64,000 nt of DNA from Magicicada septendecula. Lineage: Eukaryota > Arthropoda > Insecta > Hemiptera > Cicadidae. Positions 34,440 through 46,700 of this stretch are shown in pieces; position 1 is the stretch's first letter; each line of letters starts with the position of its first letter. The position numbers and the translations under genes were made by a program. Under the pieces are notes generated by a model. That model did no database searches. It was given only the letters and a program-made list of their open reading frames with translations, and had not been told where the DNA came from. The stretch lies in contig CM068370.1 in assembly GCA_034769895.1 (NCBI GenBank), forward strand, positions 44,442,844-44,506,843, in the 5' to 3' direction.

Positions 34440-37343
34440 TGTAACGTCACAGAAAGTTCCATAAAGGAAACCATTTACATAGCAATTATCATAAGAACAA
34501 AGTGAGGTGAACAGTATCAAACCCAAGTAGTCCTAAAAAATTTGTGTAATATTGTCTAATAATCATTACTACTAACAAACACTAATATGAAAAAACGACC
34601 AAACTATGACTAAGACACAAACCCCATATATATTATTAAAGTGAATAACAGTGAAAAAACCATAAGACACTATAAGAGAGACGAATAATATCAGAATCAA
34701 CCAAAACGAAGTCATTAATTATTAAGTTTTATAACTCTGAATAGAGTATTAAGAACTATTTTTTGTGTATGAATGTACATGATCCATTATTATATTATGT
34801 AATGTAAATAAAATAAATGTATTAAATGATTTAAATACATTATTAGAAAGAATTTAAGTTAAAATAAAAATTATATATTTGTTATGACAAAAAATACTAA
34901 TGTGTTGGATTTGAGACCAAACACCCAGATTTCATGAAAAATTAATTATTATCAGATTGAAATAAAAACTATATGCAATTGTCAAGCAGACAAAAGTGAA
35001 CAATTTATCTTAAATAAAGAAAGCTGTCAAATGAATAAAAATCAGTCAAAATAGCCAAAAACTGTATTGACTATAAACATGTGGTAGGCATATAATATTG
35101 TATAATTTATGGATTTAATGTTGCCAAAATGCAACCAAAATGCATTAGAAAGTTGAAATATGATATAAACCGACTATACTAATATATCTGACTAACTTTA
35201 ACGTTGTAATAGTCAAGTTAGCAAATATTTACCTATACCATGTATGGCTGGAGCCAATCAACCAGTACAAAAATAATCATATCTGGCTAAATATTTACAA
35301 AATGCTAACAAAAATAAAATAGAATGGTAAAACACTTCAGTATACCTTAAAAACGAACAAACTCAGTTGAAAATAAAATCAATTATAAAATAATTTAACT
35401 TATAAGAGTGAGATTTGTCACACCATGAAAAAGGGCATCTCAAGACCAATCAATGATGCTATGTCATCCTGTAATAAAAATAATGTATGTAAAGAGTAAC
35501 AAGGTATCACAAAAGACAGACAATATAATAAACTCTGAGTGTACACTAGTGAAATACTACATGTGTTAAAGAAAGAGACTAATCATTGTGTTATAAATTG
35601 ACAAAAATCTAGGCCATGGACAGAGGCCAGGTAAAATTGTAATTATCTAGGTGTTATATATGTTAAAATTTGTTTGTTTTGTTATAGGAAGATAGTAATG
35701 TTGTATATTCAGATTGTGAAAGAGACATAATAGTTGCACAACAATTTTTGTTGTAAAAAAATTGAATTTTAATGACAACAACCCAAGGTGAGAGTTGTAT
35801 ATTGTGTTACTTATTAGACTTAATTTAATTAAAAACCAATCATAATTAGTATCACTAGATTCAGTTAAAAACAGAGAATCTAAATGTAATAATGGCATAC
35901 AAATTGTGAGTACTAATGTAAAACTGTTTGATAAATACCAGAGTAATTTTTGAAATATCCTTAGTATGAAGAATAAGAAATTTGTTCTAAAAGCTTCGAC
36001 GGAAATGAATTTTGTTCCATAATGTTCCATTTCGTTTATTCTCGAACAATCTAGAAAGAATTTTTACACAAATATACCGGAAGTCGATGGAAACAATCAG
36101 CCTGAATTAGTATAAAAGAGAGACCAAATTCGACCCAGAAACACTTGAAACTTGAACTCCAGAACAGATGCATCACCCACGACACTGATCAACGCAGCTA
36201 AGGCGAAACCGAGAGGCGAGAAATCGACAAGACCCGAAGAAAGGCTTTTCCCGTACATAGACAAACAGACTGACATAACCTCTACAAGAATCTACGCCAA
36301 TGTGTTGCTGAAATAGAGCAGCAGCACGGCAAATTTTAATAGAAATCACGCATCCAGAACGTCAACGGCCCAGGAGGGACCAAAACTTTAAATAGAGAAC
36401 GAATTCTGCTGTGTTCGCATAGACTGACTAACTTGACAATAATTCCCTTAACGTAAACATACACACACAAAGCCTTTCTCGACACTGCATGGGAATCAGC
36501 GCTACGGCGGCCAAATTTTGAATCAACGCGGAGCAGCTGATGAGTATTGGCGGGGTTTGAACGATAATCTACTGCCAAACGTTGTCACAAAAAGTGCGGA
36601 AATAGTAAATGATCGCAATTTTGACTTAAAATAGATTCAGTGCACACATGAAGAGGCGAAATTGAAAAAACTACCCGAGAGGAGTGCCCTGTGCGAGATT
36701 AATTAATCATTGGAACGTGAGTTACCAAAATTAAAGTAATTTTTTAGCTGGTTACATTTATCACACAGTTGTAATACACATGCCACACACACCTTCAAAT
36801 CACTTAATTTTTCTTGTAAAGCGTCTTATTGATATGTCTTGGTAGTTCAAAGGAGTCACGTCCTGAGAGTAAAGATTTTTTCACGAATTAAACTCATGCT
36901 TTTCAACTGAGTAAAAAATTGAAAACACTAGCCGATACTTGATTGGATATATAAAATTGTCAATAATAATAGTAATAATAACTTGTAAAATTTTTTTTAG
37001 CAACTCTGCAATTTTATAATTTTTATATGAATGTTAGTCCTTCAGACGATTTGTTTGTTTTTGAAGAATTATTAAACTTACCTGATTTTTTCAAGCTAAA
37101 CTGACTTGTTTATACTTTTTCATAGAAGTAAGATTTAAAAATTTTAATTTCTTTAACAATCACATTTTATTCTTGGAACAAACGATTCCAAGTGGCGCCC
37201 ACAAAAAACATAGTATTAAGTTGTGTTACAGGACTACATCACCGCAGAGGATCCAGTCAACAGTAAGTAACAAAAGTGCGCGGAGGTAACGCCCGACATA
37301 ATACAACACTTTTACATTACACTCAACTATTTCTTTTGTTATA
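34440..37343 (+). repeat. 3' LTR of element B (2,904 bp)
   Basis: Copy of 24932-27826, ending GTTATA. It contains a 10-bp insertion near 34575 relative to the 5' LTR and about 30 small differences, nearly all before 35890. From about 35891 to 37343 only one difference is seen (37070). Confidence 0.95.
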
Positions 37344-37791
37344 TCATTTACAAGATGATAGTGTACGACATGGTAACGTATGATGCGAAAGTATGGACTG
37401 GAAACTTCGGAACAAGCAAAAGAGAGATTTGAAGCGGTGGAAATAGAATTGTTGTGGCGACGATGTTATGGACTTATGAGACTGCATATGAAATGAGATG
37501 ATTAGAGAACGGATGGAGATAAGTACATCAATAACTGCTACCATAGAAGCAAACAACCTACGATGATAAGGTATGTACGATCACGTGGAAACAATGAAGG
37601 AAGAAATATGGTCAATGTTATTACGGACACCTTTAGAAAGAAGAATAGGAAGGGCAAAAAATTTTAGAAAGATGCCATACTGTCAGCCATGGGTGAAAAG
37701 AACCTCCAAACATCCGAGGAGATTAAAAAGATAAGGACTGTCAGAGGCTAGAATGAGAAAAGCAACTCTAATGCTGTCGAATTTATGAATA
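37344..37791 (+). pseudogene. LINE reverse transcriptase remnant, 3' piece
   Basis: Continues the LINE interrupted at 24932. IYKMIVYDMVTYDAKVWTG (about 37348-37400) fits the thumb block YK.I....TYGAE.WT. FEAVEIELLWRR (about 37427) fits the LE.VEM.FLRR block, and GEKNLQTSEEIKK (about 37692-37730) fits the family C-terminus. Several stops and frame changes are present. The pogo-like element at 37792 sits at its 3' end, so the order of events is LINE first, then element B and the pogo-like element. Confidence 0.8.
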
Positions 37792-38616
37792 CAGTGGAAC
37801 CCGCTAATAACGAGCTCGCTTATAACGAGAACTCGGATGTAACGAACAAAGTACGAGACTTGTTTGGTTTTGTATCTTAGCAATGATAATTAAACTCACT
37901 TTTAACACGTAGGAACGCATTAGAGACCTGGTTATAACGACCATTTTATCGCAGGCTTGGCCATGGGTTAAGGTGTAAAAACGTTCGTCACAATACACCA
38001 TTTTAAACATTTGTTTAAAATCATTAACGCAATTTAGTAAGACTAATAATGTAAGTAATGAATTTGTGGAGATTTAAATAAATTACAAAACTGTTTTGAT
38101 CTGCAGATACAAAATTATTAAACAAACAAAAATAGATGACTTTTTTAATTCACAATTCTGTGTGCGAAATATAATTTTGTCGATTCCATTTAGAACGAAG
38201 AACAAAAGGACAAATAAATTGGAGTAAATTTTCTTGTACTTTAAAAATAAATTTTGTACATGTGGCATGGAAAGTTTTGCGTTTCTTCCCAGATAGCCGG
38301 CTGATTTTTGGTAAGTTTTTACTACATAATGATGTTTACTATATTTAGTAAATGCTCTATACACCAATATTCAGCAAAGAATGTTAGCGTCTAAAAAATG
38401 TTTAAAAGTCTAAATGTCACTTTTAAAGGTAGAACGTAAACATGTCAAGATTTTATTGTGGAAAGCCACTTCTATAGTAGACTTTTTTGCTGTATGTCTA
38501 TAATCACGGTATAAAAATTTAGGCTTGCGAGTCGACAACTCGGATGTAGCGAGCACCCGGTTTTAACGAGCACATTTGTCCGGTCTCTTGAACCTCGTTA
38601 TGAACAAGTTCCACTG
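37792..38616. mobile_element. pogo/Tigger-like non-autonomous DNA transposon (825 bp)
   Basis: The left end is CAGTGGAACCCGCTAATAAC and the right end on the minus strand is CAGTGGAACTTGTTCATAAC. Both are followed by further ACGAG/CTCGGATGTA(A/G)CGA motifs, the pattern of pogo/Tigger (Tc1/mariner superfamily) termini. The left side is preceded by TA (37790-37791), the usual target site; the right side has TG then TA, a slightly decayed copy. No transposase is recognisable, so it would have depended on a relative. Confidence 0.75.
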
Positions 38617-38924
38617 TGTATTCCTTCCCATCTCTTTAGTGAGTGTCTCCTGTAAATTTCTAATCATAATAAAAATACTAAAAACGACATCAAAAAATAA
38701 ATGTTTACTGCAACAGATCAAATTTTATTATACTAATAAGGATATAGTGAGTGTGTAAATCACAAACAAGTCTATTATGGAGGAGATGAAAAATTATTTA
38801 TTATACACACAAATATTGTTTTTAAAGAATGTATATTGTATTATAAATTTTCATGTATTGATAATAGAAATAATTGTTTATATTGTTCGATAATATAAAT
38901 CGATTTTACTTGGTTGCTGCAACG
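38617..38924. other. AT-rich non-coding sequence
   Basis: No gene or repeat is recognised. Sequence composition matches the surrounding unique-looking DNA. Confidence 0.4.
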
Positions 38925-39085
38925 TCCTCCTCTACTCACGTCGCTCCCGTCCTGGCGTCCTCTTCTTCAGCGTCACTCCTTCCTGGTGTCCTCTTCGTCC
39001 TGGCGTCCTCTTCGTCTCGTCGTCCTCTTCCACAGCGTCACTCCTTCCTGGTGTCCTCTTCGTCCTGGCGTCCTCGTTGTTATTA
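38925..39085. repeat. Pyrimidine-rich minisatellite, 65-bp period
   Basis: CAGCGTCACTCCTTCCTGGT recurs at 38968 and 39033, 65 bp apart, with inner repeats of CGTCCTGGCGTCCTCTTC. The tract is strongly strand-asymmetric (C/T on the plus strand). Its short forward frames (Leu/Ser/Pro-rich) are products of the repeat. Its period equals that of the 960-1460 array, but the sequences are unrelated. Confidence 0.75.
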
Positions 39086-40740
39086 TTTTATTATTTGACT
39101 GCTAACATTAATTAGTTTCTTCATAAATTGTTCCACAATGATTATAAATTTCACTCGTACAGTTTATTATTAATTTATACTTTATATTTTCTTAATCTCA
39201 GGATTAATATGGGTATTAATTAATGCGGTGCGTTTAATGTACACCTTCCACGATATCTTGAAGTGTCTTTAAATTCCCTAAGCGGATATCTTAACTTACA
39301 CGAAAACAGCACTGTATTATATTTTAAATTGTATCTAAATATTTTACCCACTCGGTTCTTAACGCAAAACTTCGTTAAGAATTACCAAGGTTTATTTTAT
39401 ATTTTATATATGATATAACTACGTTCGCAAGAGAACAACTCTCTTCACCGGGCACAACTTCCCCTTGCAACTTCTACAGACAGACAGTGTCCATCCTAAC
39501 TCTACAACGAATGAATCTCACTGAATTTAGTGTATTCTGATAGGCTAAGCCCAAGTCACATGATTGATGGAACAAACAGGTATACAAATTTCATGAAAAC
39601 TTTGTATAATTTAGCTAAGGCCTGCTTGGAAATTATCTACGAATTGTATTACCCTATCTTTGATAAGAGTTACAATTGAGTTTTTCTTCACTTAAAAAAA
39701 ACATATTTCTAAAATAGTTATGAACCTCAGAGTACACAGAAATTGAAGCTATTTACCTAAATAATTCCTTGTCAAAGTTTCACGTCAATCGGTTTACTAC
39801 TACTGAAGCTATAACGATCGCACATTATCACACCCGCACACGCGCACAAATTCACTCAAAAAATACATGACAATATAGAACACCTTTTTATGAAGAGTTT
39901 GGTATACCCTACATGCTTATCCATTTCCAAATACAAAACTTACGACTAAAAGACAAAATATTACATAAAACCAATTTAAACAAGAAAATGCTCGTCATCC
40001 ATGTGCTCTGATATAAACAACATAGCTTATCATCCTGTGTTCTGTTGTAATATATATTATATTTACAATATATAATGAATTACTTTACTGTTTTTCAACG
40101 ATTTTGATTTAAGTTTGATCTAAATTTAAAAAAAAACACTTAATAAAACGTACATAAAATTCTTATATTGTGTCAAGCGATATTTAAATTTTACATAATA
40201 AAGATAGTCGTCTGTGTAAAGATATGAACCAGTTGAAGACAAATAAATATACAAGCTACTGTCTTTTTCTATGACCTTATTGTAGTTTGTCACTGCATGT
40301 CTGTCGTAGTGACATGCAGACACTAAAAACATTTCACTACAGCCTCTAAAAGCTCAAAGACTGAGCTTTTTCTATTTTTGGTGCCTGGAACTTTGTTAAA
40401 TATTTTTCCATTTATTTAATGCTGTCTTTGATCTGTAATATTACAGCTCTTTCTTACTTCTAGTTTTTCCCGCCTACCAGTGCTACAGACTTATTTTGTT
40501 CCATTTCGTTGTTTTATTATCTCTCCTCCGTACTTACTTCTCGTCTGCGTCAATCTCTGACAACCGGTGGATACGCTTCGATAATAAATGTAGAACAGAT
40601 TCAATGCAAAATGTTCAAAGTTTCAAATATTATTGTTTTTAAATCAACATTTTTCTCAAGCTAACTGGTTATCTTTAAATTATTTCAGTTACGGGATTGA
40701 TGTTAAAAACAAACAGACAATTTAAAGAAAAATATTGTTT
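39086..40740. other. AT-rich non-coding sequence, one possible transposon scar
   Basis: No gene is recognised. Around 39770-39850, GTCAAAGTTTCACGTCAATC then GGTTTACTACTACTGAAG resembles a phrase common in insect interspersed repeats (CAAGTTTCA..AAATCGGTT..), so part of this may be an old element. An AT palindrome-like stretch lies near 40050. Confidence 0.3.
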
Positions 40741-43700
40741 CTATTCAAACAACGGGTAATCGCCTTCAGGTTTACCTGATCAATCTGTCGCCGAAGCTAT
40801 AAAAGTATTACTTAAACAAGCTCTACATATCTTGTCTATTCAAACAACCCATAATCGCCTTCAGGTTTACCTGATCATTCTGTCGCCGAAGCTATAAAAG
40901 TATTACTTAAACAAGCTCTACATATCTTGTCTATTCAAACAACGGATAATTGCCTTCAGGTTTACCTGATCATTCTGTCGCCGAAGCTATAAAAGTATTA
41001 CTTAAACAAGCTCTACATATCTTGTCTATTCAAACAACGGGTAATCGCCTTCAGGTTTACCTGATCATTCTGTCGCCGAAGCTATAAAAGTATTACTTAA
41101 ACAAGCTCTACATATCTTGTCTATTCAAACAACGGATAATCGCCTTCAGGTTTACCTGATCATTCTGTCGCCGAAGCTATAAAAGTATTACTTAAACAAG
41201 CTCTACATATCTTGTCTATTCAAACAACAGATAATCGCCTTCAGGTTTACCTGATCATTCTGTCGCCGAAGCTACAAACGTCTTACTTAAACAAGCTCTA
41301 CATATCTTGTCTATTCAAACAACGGATAATCGCCTTCAGGTTTACCTGATCATTCTGTCGCCGAAGCTGCAAAAGTATTACTTAAACAAGCTCTACATAT
41401 CTTGTCTATTCAAACAACGGATAATTGCCTTCACGTTTACCTGATCATTCTGTCGCCGAAGCTACAAACGTCTTACTTAAACAAGCTCTACATATCTTGT
41501 CTATTCAAACAACGGATAATCGCCTTCAGGTTTACCTGATCATTCTGTCGCCGAAGCTATAAAAGTATTACTTAAACAAGCTCTACATATCTTGTCTATT
41601 CAAACAACGGATAATCGCCTTCAGGTTTACCTGATCATTCTGTCGCCGAAGCTACAAACGTCTTACTTAAACAAGCTCTACATATCTTGTCTATTCAAAC
41701 AACCCATAATCGCCTTCAGGTTTACCTGATCATTCTGTCGCCGAAGCTACAAAAGTATTACTTAAACAAGCTCTACATATCTTGTCTATTCAAACAAAGG
41801 CTAATCGCCTTCAGGTTTACCTGATCACTCTGTCGCCGAAGCCACAAACGTCTTACTTAAACAAGCTCTACATATCTTGTCTATTCAAACAACGGATAAT
41901 CGCCTTCAGGTTTGCCTGATCATTCTGTCGCCGAAGCTACAAACGTCTTACTTAAACAAGCTCTACATATCTTGTCTATTCAAACAACGGATAATCGCCT
42001 TCAGGTTTACCTGATCATTCTGTCGCCGAAGCTGCAAAAGTATTACTTAAACAAGCTCTACAAACCTTGTCTATTCAAACAACGGATAATCGCCTTCAGG
42101 TTTGCCTGATCATTCTGTCGCCGAATCTACAAACGTCTTACTTAAACAAGCTCTACATATCTTGTCTATTCAAACAACGGATAATCGCCTTCAGGTTTAC
42201 CTGATCATTCTGTCGCCGAAGCTATAAAAGTATTACTTAAACAAGCTCTACATATCTTGTCTATTCAAACAACGGATAATCGCCTTCAGGTTTACCTGAT
42301 CATTCTGTCGCCGAAGCTACAAACGTCTTACTTAAACAAGCTCTACATATCTTGTCTATTCAAACAACGGATAATCGCCTTCAGGTTTACCTGATCATTC
42401 TGTCGCCGAAGCTATAAAAGTATTACTTAAACAAGCTCTACATATCTTGTCTATTCAAACAACGGATAATCGCCTTCAGGTTTACCTGATCATTCTGTCG
42501 CCGAAGCTACAAACGTCTTACTTAAACAAGCTCTACATATCTTGTCTATTCAAACAACCCATAATCGCCTTCAGGTTTACCTGATCATTCTGTCGCCGAA
42601 GCTATAAAAGTATTACTTAAACAAGCTCTACATATCTTGTCTATTCAAACAACGGATAATCGCCTTCAGGTTTACCTGATCATTCTGTCGCCGAAGCTGC
42701 AAAATTATTACTTAAACAAGCTCTCAAATCTTGTCTATTCAAACAACGGATAATCGCCTTCAGGTTTGCCTGTTCATTCTGTCGCCGAAGCTACAAACGT
42801 CTTACTTAAACAAGCTCTACATATCTTGTCTATTCAAACAACCCATAATCGCCTTCAGGTTTGCCTGATCATTCTGTCGCCGAAGTTATAAAAGTCTTAC
42901 TTAAACAAGCTCTACATATCTTGTCTATTCAAACAACGGATAATCGCCTTCAGGTTTACCTGATCATTCTGTCGCCGAAGCTGCAAAATTATTACTTAAA
43001 CAAGCTCTACAAATCTTGTCTATTCAAACAACGGATAATCGCCTTCAGGTTTGCCTGTTCATTCTGTCGCCGAAGCTACAAACGTCTTACTTAAACAAGC
43101 TCTACATATCTTGTCTATTCAAACAACCCATAATCGCCTTTAGGTTTACCTGATCATTCTATCGCCGAAGCTATAAAAGTCTTACTTATACAAGGTCTAC
43201 ATATCTTGTCTGTTCAAACAACCCATAATCGCCTTCAGGTTTACCTGATCATTCTGTCGCCGAAGCTACAAAAGTATTACTTAAACAAGCTCTACATATC
43301 TTGTCTATTCAAATAACCCATAATCGCCTTCAGGTTTACCTGATCATTCTGTCGCCGAAGCTACAAACGTCTTACTTAAACTAGCTGTACATATCTTGTC
43401 TATTCAAACAACGGATAATCGCCTTCAGATTTACCTGATCATTCTGTCGCCGAAGCTGCAAAAGTATTACTTAAACAAGCTCTACATATCTTGTCTATTC
43501 AAACAACCCATAATCGCCTTCAGGATTACCTGATCATTCTATCGCCGAAGCTATTAAAGTCTTACTTAAACAAGGTCTACATATCTTGTCTATTCAAACA
43601 ACCCATAATCGCCTTCAGGTTTACCTGATCATTCTGTCGCCGAAGCTACAAAATTATTACTTAAACAAGCTCTATATATCTTGTCTATTCAAATAACCCA

Positions 43701-46700
43701 TAATCGCCTTCAGGTTTGCTGATCATACTGTCGCCGAAGCTACAAAAGTATTAATTAAACAAGCTCTACATATCTTGTCTATTCAAACAACCCATAATCG
43801 CCTTCAGGTTTGCCTGATCATTCTGTCGCCGAAGCTACAAACGTCTTACTTAAACAAGCTCTACATATCTTGTCTATTCAAACAACGGATAATCGCCTTC
43901 AGGTTTACCTGATCATTCTGTCGCCGAAGCTACAAACGTCTTACGAAAACAAGATCTACATATCTTGTCTATTCAAACAACGGATAATCGCCTTCAGGTT
44001 TACCTGATCATTCTGTCGCCGAAGCTACAAACGTCTTACTTAAACAAGCTCTACATATCTTGTCTATTCAAACAACCCATAATCGCCTTCAGGTTTACCT
44101 GATCATTCTATCGCCGAAGCTATAAAAGTCTTACTTAAACAAGCTCTACATATCTTGTCTATTCAAACAACCCATAATCGCCTTCAGGTTTACCTGATCA
44201 TTCTTTCGCCGAAGCTACAAACGTCTTACTTAAGCAAGCTCTACATATCTTGTCTATTCAAACAACGGATAATCGCCTTCAGGTTTACCTGATCATTCTG
44301 TCGCCGAAGCTGCAAAAGTATTACTTAAACAAGCTCTACAAATCTTGTCTATTCAAACAACGGATAATCGCCTTCAGTTTTACTTGATCATTCTGTCGCC
44401 GAAGCTACAAACGTCTTACTTAAACAAGCTCTACATATCTTGTCTATTCAAACAACCCATAATCACCTTCAGGTTTACCTGATCATTCTGTCGCCGAAGC
44501 TACAAACGTCTTACTTAAACAAGCTCTACATATCTTGTCAATTCAAACAACCCATAATCGCCTTCAGGTTTGCCTGATCATTCTTTCGCCGAAGCTATAA
44601 AAGTCTTACTTAAACAAGCTCTACATATCTTGTCTATTCAAACAACGGATAATCGCCTTCAGGTTTACCTGATCATTCTGTCGCCGAAGCTGCAAAAGTA
44701 TTATTTAAACAAGCTCTACAAATCTTGTCTATTCAAACAACGGATAATCGCCTTCAGGTTTGCCTGTTCATTCTGTCGCCGAAGCTACAAACGTCTTACT
44801 TAAACAAGCTCTACATATCTTGTCTATTCAAACAACCCATAATCGCCTTCAGGTTTGCCTGATCATTCTGTCGCCGAAGCTATAAAAGTCTTACTTAAAC
44901 AAGCTCTACATATCTTGTCTATTCAAACAACGGATAATCGCCTTCAGGTTTACCTGATCATTCTGTCGCCGAAGCTGCAAAAGTATTACTTAAACAAGCT
45001 CTACAAATCTTGTCTATTCAAACAACGGATAATCGCCTTCAGGTTTGCCTGTTCATTCTGTCGCCGAAGCTACAAACGTCTTACTTAAACAAGCTCTACA
45101 TATCTTGTCTATTCAAACAACCCATAATCGCCTTTAGGTTTACCTGATCATTCTATCGCCGAAGCTATAAAAGTCTTACTTATACAAGGTCTACATATCT
45201 TGTCTGTTCAAACAACCCATAATCGCCTTCAGGTTTACCTGATCATTCTGTCGCCGAAGCTACAAAAGTATTACTTAAACAAGCTCTACATATCTTGTCT
45301 ATTCAAATAACCCATAATCGCCTTCAGGTTTACCTGATCATTCTGTCGCCGAAGCTACAAACGTCTTACTTAAACTAGCTGTACATATCTTGTCTATTCA
45401 AACAACGGATAATCGCCTTCAGGTTTACGTGATCATTCTGTCGCCGAAGCTGCAAAAGTATTACTTAAACAAGCTCTACATATCTTGTCTATTCAAACAA
45501 CCCATAATCGCCTTCAGGTTTACCTGATCATTCTATCGCCGAAGCTATTAAAGTCTTACTTAAACAAGGTCTACATATCTTGTCTATTCAAACAACCCAT
45601 AATCGCCTTCAGGTTTACCTGATCATTCTGTCGCCGAAGCTACAAAATTATTACTTAAACAAGCTCTATATATCTTGTCTATTCAAATAACCCATAATCG
45701 CCTTCAGGTTTGCTGATCATACTGTCGCCGAAGCTACAAAAGTATTAATTAAACAAGCTCTACATATCTTGTCTATTCAAATAACCAATAATCGCCTTCC
45801 GGTTTACCTGATCATTCTGTCGCCGAAGCTACAAAAGTCTTACTTAAACAAGCTCTACATATCTTGTCTATTCAAACAACGGATAATCGCCTTCAGGTTT
45901 ACCTGATCATTCTGTCGCCGAAGCTACAAAAGTATTACTTAAACAAGCTCTACATATCTTGTCTATTCAAACAACGGATAATCGCCTTAAGGTTTACCTG
46001 ATCATTCTGTCGCCGAAGCTACAAATGTATTACTTAAACAAGCTCTACATATCTTGTCTATTCAAACAACGGATAATCGCCTTCAGGTTTACCTGATCAT
46101 TCTGTCGCCGAAGCTACAAAAGTTTTATTTAACAAGCTCTACATATCTTGTCTATTCAAGCAACCCATAATCGCCTTCAGGTTTACCTGATCATTCTGTC
46201 GCCGAAGCTACAAAAATCTTACTTAAACAAGCTCTACATATCTTGTCTATTCAAACAACCCATAATCGCCTTCAGGTTTACCTGATCATTCTATCGCCGA
46301 AGGTACAAAAGTTTTACTTAAACAAGCTCTACATATCTTGTCTATTCAAACAACGGATAATCGCCTTCAGATTTACCTGATCATTCTGTCGCTGAAGCTA
46401 CAAAAGTTTTACTTAAACAAGCTCTACATATCTTGTCTATTCAAACAACGGATAATCGCCTTCAGGTTTACCTGATCATTCTGTCGCCGAAGCTACAAAA
46501 GTATTACTTAAACAAGCTCTACATATCTTGTCTATTCAAACAACGGATAATCGCCTTCAGGTTTACCTGATCATTCTGTCGCCGAAGCTACAAAAGTTTT
46601 ACTTAAACAAGCTCTACATATCTTGTCTATTCAAACAACCCATAATCGCCTTCAGGTTTACCTGATCATTCTGTCGCCGAAGCTACAAAAGTCTTACTTG

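Larger units (their letters stand above)
24932..37343 (+). mobile_element. Element B: full-length Ty3/gypsy LTR retrotransposon, about one break
   Basis: A 12.4-kb element of the same lineage as element A: LTRs of about 2.9 kb, tRNA-Lys-like primer site, gag, pol in the -1 frame, short tandem repeats and a purine tract. Gag looks whole; the element as a whole has about one break. It is inserted in a decayed LINE: flanks ...TTAACAT and TCATTTACAAG imply a 4-bp duplication (ACAT/TCAT, one mismatch). The LTRs differ at about 30 places, nearly all in the first half, so the insertion is older than that of element A. Confidence 0.95.

Noticed and set aside
38874-39105. Leu/Ser/Pro-rich forward frames
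   Set aside because: Produced by the pyrimidine-rich minisatellite in two frames at once.
41912-45088. Several similar 65-77 codon frames in the satellite
   Set aside because: They are the same three-phase reading of the 95-bp unit, ending at the recurrent stop phase; no gene signals.
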